Part shown: one piece after another, positions 17,877-26,751 of the stretch
How the letters are laid out: every line of letters starts with the position of its first letter
Numbering within the stretch: the first letter of the stretch is position 1
NCBI GenBank assembly: GCA_963767645.1
Contig: CAVYEW010000004.1
Span: 496,001 to 560,000 of the forward strand
Length of the DNA: 64,000 nucleotides
Direction of reading: 5' to 3'
Source: DATFDN01 sp963767645
GTDB taxonomy: Bacteria; Pseudomonadota; Alphaproteobacteria; Acetobacterales; Acetobacteraceae
Program-made: the position numbers and the translations under genes
The notes under the pieces: model-generated
Database searches by the model: none
Told to the model about the DNA's origin: nothing
What the model saw: only the letters and a program-made list of their open reading frames with translations

Positions 17877-18512
17877 TCAATCTCGTAGAGCAGTCGAGGC
17901 GATTGAGCGGCGGCAATCCCGCCCTCCTGGGCCTCCCTGAGGTCCGGTCGGCAGGGGAACATCGCTAAGGCCAAGGATTCGATACGGGCCAGTCGCAAAG
18001 CGATTGCTGCTCGACGATGTCAAGCCACCACTCGTCGGAATACGGGGGTGGATTCCACCGAAAACGAGCGAGTTCTTGCTTGGCCAAGAGCAGCGCACTA
18101 ACTCAGGGCGGAGGCGGTCCAGAAGATCGTTGCAGAGCGAGACTACTCCTGATCCAGACTTCAAGGCGCGGATGTCCGCGAGCGGGGGAGAGTATTTGAC
18201 GACATCCTCCTGTCCCACCTCATGCCAGATGGGCAGGATTATGCCCCGACCCTCCTGCATCGTCCTGGAGACAAGGCCGTTAAGTTCCCACTGTGTCCAT
18301 CGCTTTCCAAAAAACGAGGGGCTGAGCACGACGACGCCAAACCGGGCTCCTGCTAAGCCTCGATCGATCGACTGGCGTATACTATCTCCAACTCGCAGGG
18401 AAAACTCGTCGTACCAGACATCAATGTGTTCAGCCTCCAGGGCGGTCGCCAACGGACGAACAAGCGCGTCTTTGTCCTCGCTTGCGTGACAGATAAAAAC
18501 GTCGTGTTGCAT
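17877..18512 (-). CDS. TIR domain protein, probable frameshift in the tail
   Basis: Residues 1-120 are a clear bacterial TIR domain: VFICHASEDKDALVRPL, VWYDEFSLRVGDS, FGVVVLSPSFF and RWTQWELNGL with the putative NADase Glu at about residue 76. Family knowledge gives two roles, NAD cleavage on infection or signalling. In the printed frame the tail becomes Ser/Pro/Gly-rich. With one base restored near 18061 the frame reads RWNPPPYSDEWWLDIVEQQ and stops at 17965, giving a 182-residue protein with a tail like those of other stand-alone bacterial TIR proteins. No partner effector or sensor is adjacent. It lies in a lower-GC patch and ends well before the transporter genes. Confidence 0.75.
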   Translation of the reverse strand: MQHDVFICHASEDKDALVRPLATALEAEHIDVWYDEFSLRVGDSIRQSIDRGLAGARFGVVVLSPSFFGKRWTQWELNGLVSRTMQEGRGIILPIWHEVGQEDVVKYSPPLADIRALKSGSGVVSLCNDLLDRLRPELVRCSWPSKNSLVFGGIHPRIPTSGGLTSSSSNRFATGPYRILGLSDVPLPTGPQGGPGGRDCRRSIASTALRD

Positions 18513-18699
18513 GCTTGACCACGTTTAGACGATGATCGGCACTATCAGAGCTCGCATGCATCGCTGCAAGCGAACCGTGGAAAAAGGCTCCACAAGAGCC
18601 AGAAGAGGCACCAAAGCGAAGGTCCGCTTCGGGTCGAAAGCAGTCACCGGATACGACCGCTAGTAATGAGACCGGCGGCTTTTGGATCGACCGGTTCTG

Positions 18700-19848
18700 C
18701 TATCGCGCTCGACCTTCTTGCCCGGCCCCTCCCGCAAAGGGCGGGATCAGGCGGAGACCCGCTGGCGCCAGTGCCCGCGGCTCCTCCGGTAGGCGCACGT
18801 CGTCGCGGAACAGCATGACGCGGTCCAGCGGGCATTCGACTGCCAGCTCCGCTTGCAGCGCGGCGCCCTGATCCGGCGCGACCTTCGCCTTGAGCCGCGT
18901 CTGCCCGACGGCGAGCGTGAGCAGGTGCTGGCCGCCGATGGTGATGACCTGGCGGAGCAGCTTCGCGGGCACCGCCCCGTCCGCGCCGGGCGGTCGCAGC
19001 CGGACATATTCGGGGCGGATGCCGGCGCGCAGCCTCGCCGACCCGCCGCGGGGCACGGCGAGCGGGATGCGGAAACACGTCGAACACCAGCCCGCCGTCG
19101 CGCTCGCCGCTTGGCTCGAGGAAGTTCATGCCCGGATTGCCCAGGAACCATCCGCCGAACTCGCTGTCCGGCCGGTCGTAGAGGTCGCGCGGCGGGCTGC
19201 ACTGGCTGATCCTGCCGTCGCGCATCAGCGCGATCTGGTCGGCCAAGCGTCATCGCCTCGGTCTGGTCGTGCGTGACGTAGATGATCGTCTGGCGGAAGC
19301 GGGTGCGGAACTCCTTGAAGGCGCGGAGCAATTGCAGCTTGGCGTGGACCTCGACATTGGTCGTCGGCTCGTCGAACAGGATCGCGTCGCAGCTTCGGGC
19401 GATCGCGCGGCCGACCGCCACTTTCTGGCGGGTGCCGCTGTCGAGCGCCGCCATGTGCAGATGGCGCTGATCGGAGAGACGCAGGACCTCCAGCACCTCC
19501 TCGATCCGGCGCCGGCGGTCGTCATGGGCGAACCGGCGGTCGTGCTGCAAGGCGAGCTCGATATTCTCCTGGACCGTGCAGGTGCGGTACATGACCGGGA
19601 TACTGGAACACCATGCCGACATCGCGCAGCCGCGCGGGCAGGCGCGTCACGTCGCGCTCGCCGAACGCGATGGTGCCGCCCGTCGGCGCCTCCAGGCCCG
19701 CGATCATGCGCATCAGCGTGGTCTTGCCGCAGCCGGAGGGGCCGAGCAGGCACGTCACCGTTCCTTCGGGGAAGGTCATCGTCACGTCGTTGACGGCGAC
19801 GATGTCGCCGAAGCGCCGCGTCAGGCCGAGCAGGCGGATGTCAGGCAT
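18700..19848 (-). pseudogene. ABC transporter ATP-binding protein 1 (sugar/glycerol type), three frameshifts
   Basis: Start MPDIRLLGLTRRFGD overlaps the stop of ATP-binding protein 2. Walker A is intact (GPSGCGKT), and so are Walker B (FDEPTTN) and the switch His (YVTHDQ). The signature region reads DSGTRQK instead of LSGGQ. The C-terminal regulatory part ends at 18700. Extra bases near 19598, 19245 and 19073 each shift the frame; the protein is continuous if they are removed (about 381 residues), with expected joints FQYP/VMYRT, MTL/ADQIA and DVF/RIPLAVP. It would energise the permeases encoded upstream. It pairs with ATP-binding protein 2, which is degenerate at complementary positions. Confidence 0.8.
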
Positions 19849-20929
19849 CGCCGGAACCGATCCTGACGCCGCTCGCGCGGTCGAACACCAGCATGCCTTC
19901 CGGGCGCAGCAGGAACGGGTACGGCGCTCCCACATCGAGATGCGCGACGGCGCGGCTCGGGGCGGTCGTGACCACCGTCTCGCCCTCGGCCACGAGATGG
20001 ACGACGCACTCGGCGCCGAGATCCTCCAGCAACTGCACCGTCCCGGTGCCGCAAGGCGCATCGGGCGGAGGTGCCGAGCCGCCCGTGAAGACGATCTGCT
20101 CGGGCCGGATGACGACCGCAACGTCCGGCGCCGCACCGCTGTTCGCCGCGAGGCGGAAGCGCAGCAGCGCGGTCGAGCACATGTCGCCCTCCAGCCGGCC
20201 GGGGATGACGTTGCAGCGGGGAAAGCCCACCAGCTCGGCTGCCCGCAGGTGCCGCGGCTCGGCATAGAGACGGTCCGCGCGGTTCGCATCGGCCACGCGC
20301 CCGCCATCGAGCACCACGAGATCATCCGCCATCATCAGCGCCTCAAGCGGGTCGGACGTGGCATAGAGGAACGTGGCGCCGAGCGTCGCGCGCATCTCCG
20401 TCAGGTCTTCCATCAGGCCCTCGCGCAGCTTGAAGTCGAGCCCGACGAGGGGGTCGTCGAGGATGAATATATGCGCGTCCTTCAGGATGCCGCGCGCGAG
20501 GGCGGAACGCTGCTTCTCCCCGCCGGACAGTTCGCTCGGCCGCTTGCCCAACAGCTTGGTGATCCGCAGCAGCTCCGCGGCCTGCGCCACCCGCCGCTCG
20601 ACCTCCGCCCTCGCCACGCCTTGCAGCCTGAGCGGGTAGGCGACGTTGTCGAAGACGCTCATGTGCGGAAACAGGGCGAAGGATTGCGGCACGTAGCCGA
20701 TCGTCCGCCGTGCGGCGGGAAGCGGCGTGATGTCGGTATCGTCCACCAGGATGCGACCGGCATCCGGCCGTTCGAGGCCGACGATCAGGCGGAACAGGAC
20801 CGACTTGCCGCTGCCCGGCGGGCCGCAGAAGACCGTGAGGCGCTCGGGCTCGATATCGAGGTTGATGCCGGCCAGCGCGGTGCTGCGGCCGTAGCTCTTG
20901 GCGATTCCCTCGATGCGGATGCGGCTCAT
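19841..20929 (-). CDS. ABC transporter ATP-binding protein 2 (sugar/glycerol type)
   Basis: An intact 362-residue MalK/UgpC-type subunit: Walker A GPPGSGKS near residue 40, Q-loop YVPQSFALFP, signature LSGGEKQ, and a C-terminal TOBE-like domain from about 240. Two catalytic positions are altered: Walker B ends ILDDP (Asp for the usual Glu), and the switch His region reads YATSDP (Ser for His). The partner ATPase encoded next keeps these residues but has lost the signature. The start overlaps the small membrane protein gene (ATGA). Two ATPase genes followed in reverse order by membrane and binding components is the layout described for the rhizobial glycerol importer GlpSTPQV; the substrate here is not proved. 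Confidence 0.9.
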   Translation of the reverse strand: MSRIRIEGIAKSYGRSTALAGINLDIEPERLTVFCGPPGSGKSVLFRLIVGLERPDAGRILVDDTDITPLPAARRTIGYVPQSFALFPHMSVFDNVAYPLRLQGVARAEVERRVAQAAELLRITKLLGKRPSELSGGEKQRSALARGILKDAHIFILDDPLVGLDFKLREGLMEDLTEMRATLGATFLYATSDPLEALMMADDLVVLDGGRVADANRADRLYAEPRHLRAAELVGFPRCNVIPGRLEGDMCSTALLRFRLAANSGAAPDVAVVIRPEQIVFTGGSAPPPDAPCGTGTVQLLEDLGAECVVHLVAEGETVVTTAPSRAVAHLDVGAPYPFLLRPEGMLVFDRASGVRIGSGDA

Positions 20930-21207
20930 GACTGGCCGAGCTGCGCGAGGCTTGGCACCAGCAGGATGCCGATGCCGAACACGGCGCCGACGATGCCCAG
21001 GATGAACAGCGTGAGCAGGAGCGCCCGCCCCGGCCCTGCCTGGCGCGGCAGGTTGCCGACCGCGATGTTGAGGAGGGTCGCGCCCATGACGGCGAGCAGC
21101 CCCACCTGGAAGACGCGGAAGCTCCAGGTCTGCGCGATCAATACGAAGCCCGCGCACATCACCAAAATGAGCGCCAGTTCGAGCCGCGGGACAATCACGT
21201 GTCGCAC
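20926..21207 (-). CDS. small three-helix membrane protein of the ABC operon
   Basis: 93 residues with three hydrophobic segments (about 8-27, 31-53, 63-86), starting MRHVIVPRLELAL. It lies between a permease gene and an ATPase gene and overlaps the latter by ATGA, so it is made with the transporter. Rhizobial glycerol importer operons carry a small membrane protein (DUF2160) at the comparable place. I do not see a convincing DUF2160 sequence match and call it analogous by position and size only. It may be an accessory transporter subunit. Confidence 0.7.
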   Translation of the reverse strand: MRHVIVPRLELALILVMCAGFVLIAQTWSFRVFQVGLLAVMGATLLNIAVGNLPRQAGPGRALLLTLFILGIVGAVFGIGILLVPSLAQLGQS

Positions 21208-21210
21208 GAA

Positions 21211-22029
21211 TCAGACCTCGCCGCGCACCGTTCCGAAGGTCATGCCGACCAGAAGGTAGCGCTGGAAGAAGTACACCACCAGGATCGGCGGCACGATATA
21301 GACGCTGGTCAGCGCCGAGATGAAGGTCCAGTCCACCCCGCCGTTGGAGTAGAGGCCGCTCGCCAGCAGCACCGGGATGTTCGAGGTGCGGAGGCCGCCG
21401 ATGATGTAGTCGAACAGGAACTCGTTCCAGACAAAGATGAAGTTGAAGATCAGCGCCGCCACCACACCGGGGAACACCTGCGGGAAGATCAGCCGCACGA
21501 TGATGCCGAGCCAGGACGCGCCGTTCACCAGCCCGGTCTCGTCGAAGCGCTGCGAGACGCCGTCGATGAAGCCCTTCAGGATCCAGACCGAGAACGGGAT
21601 CGAGAACATGGCGTAGAACAGGATCATGCTCGCGAACGCGTCCTTCCAGCCAAAGGCCACGTACATGAGATAGACTGGCAGCACCGCGGCGGAGCCCGGC
21701 AGCATGCGGATCGAGAGCAGCAGGAACATCAGGAAGTTGGTTCCCGCCGGACGGAAGCGGGAGAAGGCGAAGGCGGCGAGGAAGGAGACCGCGACGGCGA
21801 TCACTACCGCCGCGATCGACAGGATCAGGCTGTTCAGGAAGGCATGCAGGAAGTCGACGCGCGCGAACAGCTGGGCGTAGTTGGCGAGCGTCGGGCGGAA
21901 GACGAAGATCGGCGGCACCGCCAGGATCTGGTCGGCGGTCTTGAACGACGACAGCACGATCCACAGGATCGGCGCGAAGAAGATCAGCGCCACCAGCCAG
22001 AGGACCAGATGATAAAGGCGCCGTCTCAT
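21211..22029 (-). CDS. carbohydrate ABC transporter permease (MalG-type)
   Basis: 272 residues starting MRRRLYHLVLWLVALIFF; the ATG overlaps the stop of the other permease gene. Six membrane segments are visible, the long periplasmic stretch after the first (FKTADQILAVPPIFVFRPTLANY) is typical of the MalG/UgpE branch, and the cytoplasmic coupling loop reads DETGLVNGASWLGIIVRLIFPQ in place of the EAA motif. It is intact and in an operon with the second permease, two ATPases and a Tat-secreted binding protein. It forms half of the membrane channel. Confidence 0.9.
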   Translation of the reverse strand: MRRRLYHLVLWLVALIFFAPILWIVLSSFKTADQILAVPPIFVFRPTLANYAQLFARVDFLHAFLNSLILSIAAVVIAVAVSFLAAFAFSRFRPAGTNFLMFLLLSIRMLPGSAAVLPVYLMYVAFGWKDAFASMILFYAMFSIPFSVWILKGFIDGVSQRFDETGLVNGASWLGIIVRLIFPQVFPGVVAALIFNFIFVWNEFLFDYIIGGLRTSNIPVLLASGLYSNGGVDWTFISALTSVYIVPPILVVYFFQRYLLVGMTFGTVRGEV

Positions 22030-23064
22030 GCCGCGTCCGCCCGGCGCTCGCGCGAGTGCAGCACGAAGATGAAGGTGGCGGTGAAGGCGATCGAGATCAG
22101 CAGCAGGATCACCGCCAGCGCCGAGGACCAGCCCATGTTGAACGCCTCGAACGCGCGCCGGTAGAGCGTCATCGCGACCAGCTGGGTCGCCGAGCCGGGG
22201 CCGCCATAGGTCATGTCGTAGATCAGGTCCATGGTCTTGAAGGCGTCGATGGTGCGCAGCAGGATGCCGAGCATCAGGATGAACTTGCCGTGGTGCAGCA
22301 CGACAAGCCGCAGGCGCTGGTGCCAGGGCAGCCGGTCCACCTCGGCGGCCTCCAGCTCGGCCTTCGGCACCGAGCCGAGGGCGGCGAGCGTCATCAGCAC
22401 CATGAACGGCGTCCACATCCACACGTCCACCGCGAGGACGGCGCCGAACGCGGTGCTCGCTTCCTGGAGGAAGCTCACCGGCTGGAAACCGACAGCGCGG
22501 ATGGCGCTGTTCAGAATGCCGAAAGTCGGGTCGTAGATCAGGCGCCAGAATGTGCCGCTCGCCACCGGCGTCACCACCATCGGCGAGAACAGCATGGTGA
22601 GCGCGATCCGCCGTCCCGGCAGGTCGTGGCTGTTCCAGAACAGGAGGCCGAGCAGCACGCCAAGCCCGGTCTCGATTCCGACGGCGAGGAAGACGAAGAC
22701 GAGGGTGCGGCTCAGGTCGAGCCACACCCCGGCGTCGTTCAGGATGCTGACGTAGTTATACAGGCCGGCAGAAGATCGGCGGGCGCCCGCTGGTGAGCGA
22801 GAAGCGATAGAAGCCGAGGCCGAGCAGCCAGAGCGTCGGGATGACGTTCCAGACGATGAAGAAGATGAGGACCGGCGTGAGGAGAAGCAGCGGCAGCATC
22901 TCCCGCCGGCCGAGGAAGTCGGCGAACCCGCCGAGCCGGCGGCGGCTCACCTCTCCCCCGTCCCCTCCCGCAAGGGGAGGGGCGCGCATCGGCCGCGGAC
23001 GCCTCTCCCCCTCCCCTTGCGGGAGGGGGCCGGGGGGAGGGGAAAGGCTGGTCTCGGACGCCAT
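22026..23064 (-). pseudogene. carbohydrate ABC transporter permease (MalF-type), one frameshift, palindrome in 5' codons
   Basis: Start ATG 23064 lies 4 bases after the binding-protein stop. The first codons (MASETSL) are followed by about 30 codons translated from a C/G-rich palindromic repeat, and then the normal protein resumes (RRRLGGFADFLGRREML, first helix PLLLLTPVLIFFIVW). Near 22770 an extra base breaks the frame after SGRPPIF; the continuation AGLYNYVSILNDAGVWLDLSR lies in the next frame and runs, with five more helices and the loop AAEVDRLPWHQRL, to 22026. Without the indel the protein has about 345 residues. It partners the MalG-type permease. The repeat keeps the frame open. Confidence 0.8.
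22951..23044. repeat. C/G-rich palindromic repeat, copy 1 (inside a coding frame)
   Basis: Two inverted halves, CCCCTCCCGCAAGGGGAGGG and CCCTCCCCTTGCGGGAGGGG, about 25 bases apart, each itself a hairpin around CCGCAAGG or CCTTGCGG. Related copies occur at 39450-39537, 49334-49420, 57242-57356 and 63856-63881. This copy lies in the first 40 codons of the MalF-type permease. Confidence 0.85.
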
Positions 23065-23068
23065 CAAA

Positions 23069-24574
23069 CTAGAGCACGATCCCCGAGCAGGAACCGGAGG
23101 CCGCCTTCTCCGCAACCCCTTCATCATAAAGGATTCCCTGCTGCTTGCAGGCGATGTACTGGAGCGCGTGCATCGGGTCCTTGATCTGGCCCGCCATGTA
23201 GCCGGTGAACGCCTCCTGCTGGGCGGACAGCATCTCAGAGTAGCGCGGGTCGTGCCAGAAGTCGCTGCTGTGCTGGAGCATGTACTTGTAGGTGCGGTTC
23301 CAGGGGTAGATGTCATCGAAGCCGGCGGCGGTCAGCGTCGCCTTGTCGCAGGGCATCCCGCCGCGCTTGAGGTATTCGTGCGAGGTCTCAGGCAGGTACC
23401 ACCACTTCATGAAGTCGATCGCGACCTGCATGTGCTCGGGGTCGTTGAATGCATTGATCACCCAGGGCTGCCCGCCGATGATGTAGTTGCGGTTGAGCTT
23501 GCCGCTCTGGTCCTTGAAGCTGGGCGGCGGGACGACCATCACCTTGCCGGCCAGGTCCTTCGGGATCATCGTCGCGCCCGTCGCCACCCATTGCCAGGCG
23601 GCGAACACCTTGCCCTGGGTGAAGGCGTCCACCACCTCGGCGATGAAGTAGTTGAGCGCGCCGGGCGGATTGTATTTCAGCATCGACTTGTACTGCTCGA
23701 GCGCCTGCGCGTTCCCGGCCGTGTCGTAGATGCCCTGCACCTGGCCGGTCTTCGGGTTCCAGATGTCGCCGCCCTTGCTCCGCATGAACGACATCACCGG
23801 GCAGCTGCACGCATCGTACTCGCGCGAGTACTGCATGGCGATGCCGTGATAGCCCTTCTCCGGCCGGTTGAAGAACTCGATCACATTGCGCCAGCTGTCG
23901 AAGTCGAGCCCCTCCCAGTCCTCCCAGCTGATCGGCAGCTTCTGATTGTAGCGCTTCTGGAACGCCTCGGCCTCGCCGGGCGCCTCCAGCATGTCCTTGC
24001 GGACGAAGATGCCGATCACGTCGCCGACCTGCGGGAAACCCCATAGATTGTTGGTGCCGTCGGGATAGACCTGGTAGGCGGCGCGAGTGACCGGGGCGAA
24101 CCACTCCACGTTCAGCTCCGGGTTCTTGGCGATGATGTCGTTCAGCTTGACGATCCAGTGCGGCGTGGCGAGCGCGCCGAGCCACTGGCTGTCGCTGATC
24201 ATGATGTTGTATTCCTGGCTGCGCGTCGCGAACGAGGTGGCGCCCTTCTGGAACAGCGCGCCGAACGGTGCGCCGGCGAAGGAGAAGCTGACGTCGTAGC
24301 CGTGCTTGTCCTTGGCGTAGCGCGCGAAGTCGGGCGACATGTCGACGCTGAGGCTGCTCGGCAGCCAGCCGGCGACACCCAGGATGGACATATGGATCGA
24401 CTTGCCGGCGAGCGGATGGTTCCGCTCCGCCTGCGCGTAGACGTATTGCGGGCAGGCGAGCGAGGCGGCGCCCAGCGCGGCGGTGCCGCGGATCAGCGTG
24501 CGGCGCGTGAGCCGTGGCTCATGCGGCGCGGTCGATTCAGGCGCAGCCCCGATGTCGGAACCGTTCTCGGACAT
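23069..24574 (-). CDS. Tat-exported extracellular solute-binding protein of the ABC importer
   Basis: 501 residues. A twin-arginine signal (LTRRTLIRGTAALGAASLACPQYVYAQA) lies at residues 22-50, unusually preceded by a 20-residue acidic leader. The mature part is a cluster-B type sugar-binding protein (family 1): DSQWLGALATPHWIVKLND, WGFPQVGDVIGIFVRKDML, and C-terminal MKWWYLPETSHEYLKRGG. It would capture the substrate in the periplasm and deliver it to the permeases encoded directly downstream. It is the first gene of the transporter operon, divergent from the Tm-1-like gene with a 131-base shared control region. The ligand is unknown; context with a DhaK-type kinase and isomerases points to a polyol, sugar or tetrulose. 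Confidence 0.9.
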   Translation of the reverse strand: MSENGSDIGAAPESTAPHEPRLTRRTLIRGTAALGAASLACPQYVYAQAERNHPLAGKSIHMSILGVAGWLPSSLSVDMSPDFARYAKDKHGYDVSFSFAGAPFGALFQKGATSFATRSQEYNIMISDSQWLGALATPHWIVKLNDIIAKNPELNVEWFAPVTRAAYQVYPDGTNNLWGFPQVGDVIGIFVRKDMLEAPGEAEAFQKRYNQKLPISWEDWEGLDFDSWRNVIEFFNRPEKGYHGIAMQYSREYDACSCPVMSFMRSKGGDIWNPKTGQVQGIYDTAGNAQALEQYKSMLKYNPPGALNYFIAEVVDAFTQGKVFAAWQWVATGATMIPKDLAGKVMVVPPPSFKDQSGKLNRNYIIGGQPWVINAFNDPEHMQVAIDFMKWWYLPETSHEYLKRGGMPCDKATLTAAGFDDIYPWNRTYKYMLQHSSDFWHDPRYSEMLSAQQEAFTGYMAGQIKDPMHALQYIACKQQGILYDEGVAEKAASGSCSGIVL

Positions 24575-24705
24575 TTCCTGACCCCGATTTGTTACGTTTT
24601 GCAGGCAGACCTTACAGCGCCCGCGGCGCCAGTCAACAGCCTCGCTGGCCCATGAGCCGCCCCCGTGCTTTCATTGCATCCGTGGGAAATGGGAGGCAAC
24701 GCGCG

Positions 24706-25905
24706 ATGCAGCGGCGCGTCTATGTCGCCGGAACCTGCGACACCAAGGGCCAAGAGCTTGCGTATGTGAAAGGGCTCGTCGCCGGCCACGGCATTCCGGT
24801 CTTGCTGGTCGATCTATCCACGGGCGAGACTTCCGCCGGGGCGGACATGACGGCCGCCGAGATCGCGCGACACCATCCGGGCGGCGCCGCTGCGGTGTTC
24901 ACCGGCGACCGCGGCCGGTCGGTTGCCGCCATGGCGGCCGCCTTTGCCCGTTTCATCAGCACGCGCGATGACGTGGCCGGCCTGCTCGGCCTCGGCGGAT
25001 CGGGCGGCACGGCGCTGATCGCCCCGGCGATGCGCGCGCTGCCGGTCGGGGTACCCAAGCTTCTCGTCTCCACCGTCGCCTCCGGCAACGTGGCGCCCTA
25101 TGTGGGGCCGAGCGACATCGCGATGATGTATTCAGTGACCGATCTTGCCGGGCTCAACCGGATCTCGCGCATCGTGCTCGCCAACGCCGCCCACGCCATG
25201 GCCGGGATGGCATCGTCCGGCACGCCAGAGGCGGAGGCCGCGGACAAGCCGGCAATCGGGCTGACCATGTTCGGCGTCACCACGCCCTGCGTGAACCAGG
25301 TGGTCGCGGCGTTGCAGGCGCAGTATGACTGCCTGGTGTTCCATGCCACCGGCACCGGCGGGCAGTCGATGGAGAAGCTTGCCGATTCCGGCCTGATCAC
25401 GGGCTTCCTCGACGTGACCACCACCGAGGTGTGCGACTTCCTGCTGGGCGGCGTGCTGGCCTGCACCGATGACCGGTTCGGCGCCGTCGCACGCACCCGC
25501 CTTCCCTATGTCGGCTCCTGCGGGGCGCTCGACATGGTGAATTTCGGCGCGATGGATACGGTTCCGGAGAAGTATCGGACGCGCACGCTCTATGCGCATA
25601 ATCCGCAGGTGACGCTGATGCGCACCACGGCGGAGGAGAACGCCGCGGTTGGGAGCTGGATCGGCGAGCGGCTGAACCGCTGCGAAGGCCAGGTCCGCTT
25701 CCTCATTGCCGATGGCGGCGTCTCCGCCCTGGACGCACCTGGAATGGCCTTCCATGATCCGGAGGCGGATGCCGCCCTCTCGGCCGCCCTGCTGGCAACC
25801 GTCCAACAGACCGATCGCCGCCGCTTGATCCGCCTGCCGCACCACATCAACGACGCCGCTTTCGCGGCGGCGCTGGTCGCCGAATTCCGCGCGCTTCCAA
25901 CCTGA
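24706..25905 (+). CDS. Tm-1-like ATP-binding domain protein (UPF0261 family)
   Basis: The ATG at 24706 has GGGAGG 9 bases upstream; the longer frame from 24514 is not needed. The 399-residue protein matches the UPF0261/Tm-1 N-terminal family: RRVYVAGTCDTKGQELAYV at the start, GLGGSGGTALIAPAMRALPVG, the VSTVASGNVAPYVGP loop, and a C-terminal half with FHATGTGGQSMEKLADSGL. Plant Tm-1 homologues inhibit tobamovirus replication; bacterial members bind nucleotides, but their reaction is not established. It is immediately followed by the PEP-hydrolase-like gene, a pairing seen widely, which suggests the two proteins work on the same metabolite. Confidence 0.9.
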   Translation: MQRRVYVAGTCDTKGQELAYVKGLVAGHGIPVLLVDLSTGETSAGADMTAAEIARHHPGGAAAVFTGDRGRSVAAMAAAFARFISTRDDVAGLLGLGGSGGTALIAPAMRALPVGVPKLLVSTVASGNVAPYVGPSDIAMMYSVTDLAGLNRISRIVLANAAHAMAGMASSGTPEAEAADKPAIGLTMFGVTTPCVNQVVAALQAQYDCLVFHATGTGGQSMEKLADSGLITGFLDVTTTEVCDFLLGGVLACTDDRFGAVARTRLPYVGSCGALDMVNFGAMDTVPEKYRTRTLYAHNPQVTLMRTTAEENAAVGSWIGERLNRCEGQVRFLIADGGVSALDAPGMAFHDPEADAALSAALLATVQQTDRRRLIRLPHHINDAAFAAALVAEFRALPT

Positions 25906-25920
25906 CATCCGGAGCCCGCC

Positions 25921-26751
25921 ATGCCGCGCATCCCCCGCGCCACGTTGCTCGAGCGCTTTCAGGCCATGATCCGCCGCCGCGAGCCGATCATCGGCGGCGG
26001 GGCGGGTACGGGGCTTTCCGCCAAATGCGAGGAAGCGGGCGGGATCGACCTGATCGTCATCTACAATTCCGGCCGCTACCGCATGGCCGGCCGAGGCTCG
26101 CTCGCCGGGATGCTCGCCTACGGCAATGCGAACGAGATCGTGCTGGAGATGGCCCGGGAGGTGCTGCCCGTCGTGCGCCGGACGCCGGTGCTCGCCGGGG
26201 TCAACGGCACCGATCCGTTCTGCCTCTTCGACGAATTGCTCGATCGCCTCGCCTCGCTCGGCTTTTCCGGCGTGCAGAACTTCCCGACGGTCGGCCTGAT
26301 CGACGGCACATTCCGGGCGAACCTTGAGGAGACCGGGATGGGCTACGGGCTGGAGGTGGATCTGATCCGGCTCGCCCGCGGCAAGGACTTGCTGACCACG
26401 CCCTACGTGTTCAATCCGGACGAGGCGGCTGCGATGGCCGAGGCCGGAGCGGATATCATCGTGGCGCATATGGGCCTGACCACCGGCGGCGCGATCGGCG
26501 CCGGCACGGCGCTGACGCTCGCCGACTGCGTGAAGCGGATCGACGCGATCGCGGAGGCCGCAAAGCGCGTGCGCCGCGACGTGATCCTGCTCTGCCATGG
26601 CGGGCCGATCGCAACCCCCGAGGACGCGAGCCATGTCCTGCGGCACTGCCCGGACTGCCATGGCTTCTACGGCGCGAGCAGCATGGAGCGACTGCCGGCA
26701 GAGACGGCGCTGACCGAGCAGACCCGCCGGTTCAAGAACATCGCGCGCTGA
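25921..26751 (+). CDS. phosphoenolpyruvate hydrolase-like TIM-barrel protein
   Basis: 276 residues with the pattern of the PEP-hydrolase-like TIM-barrel family (isocitrate lyase/PEP mutase superfamily): PIIGGGAGTGLSAKCEEAGGIDLIVIYNSGRYRMAGRGSLAG, a motif VQNFPTVGLIDGTFRANLEETGMGY, and the C-terminal CHGGPIATPEDASHVLRHC followed by GFYGASSMERLP. It lies 15 bases after the Tm-1-like gene with an evident ribosome site, so both are co-expressed. The same family is sometimes fused to Tm-1-like domains. The physiological reaction is not firmly known; a role in carbon catabolism fed by the flanking transporters is inference. Confidence 0.9.
   Translation: MPRIPRATLLERFQAMIRRREPIIGGGAGTGLSAKCEEAGGIDLIVIYNSGRYRMAGRGSLAGMLAYGNANEIVLEMAREVLPVVRRTPVLAGVNGTDPFCLFDELLDRLASLGFSGVQNFPTVGLIDGTFRANLEETGMGYGLEVDLIRLARGKDLLTTPYVFNPDEAAAMAEAGADIIVAHMGLTTGGAIGAGTALTLADCVKRIDAIAEAAKRVRRDVILLCHGGPIATPEDASHVLRHCPDCHGFYGASSMERLPAETALTEQTRRFKNIAR

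Noticed and set aside
19841..21964. A 707-residue frame joining permease and ATPase sequence
   Set aside because: The first half is out-of-frame translation of the permease and the small membrane protein; the ATPase starts at 20929.
22951..23044. Palindromic repeats as a CRISPR array
   Set aside because: Only two inverted halves per site with no regular spacer series; these are interspersed palindromes, and no cas genes are present.
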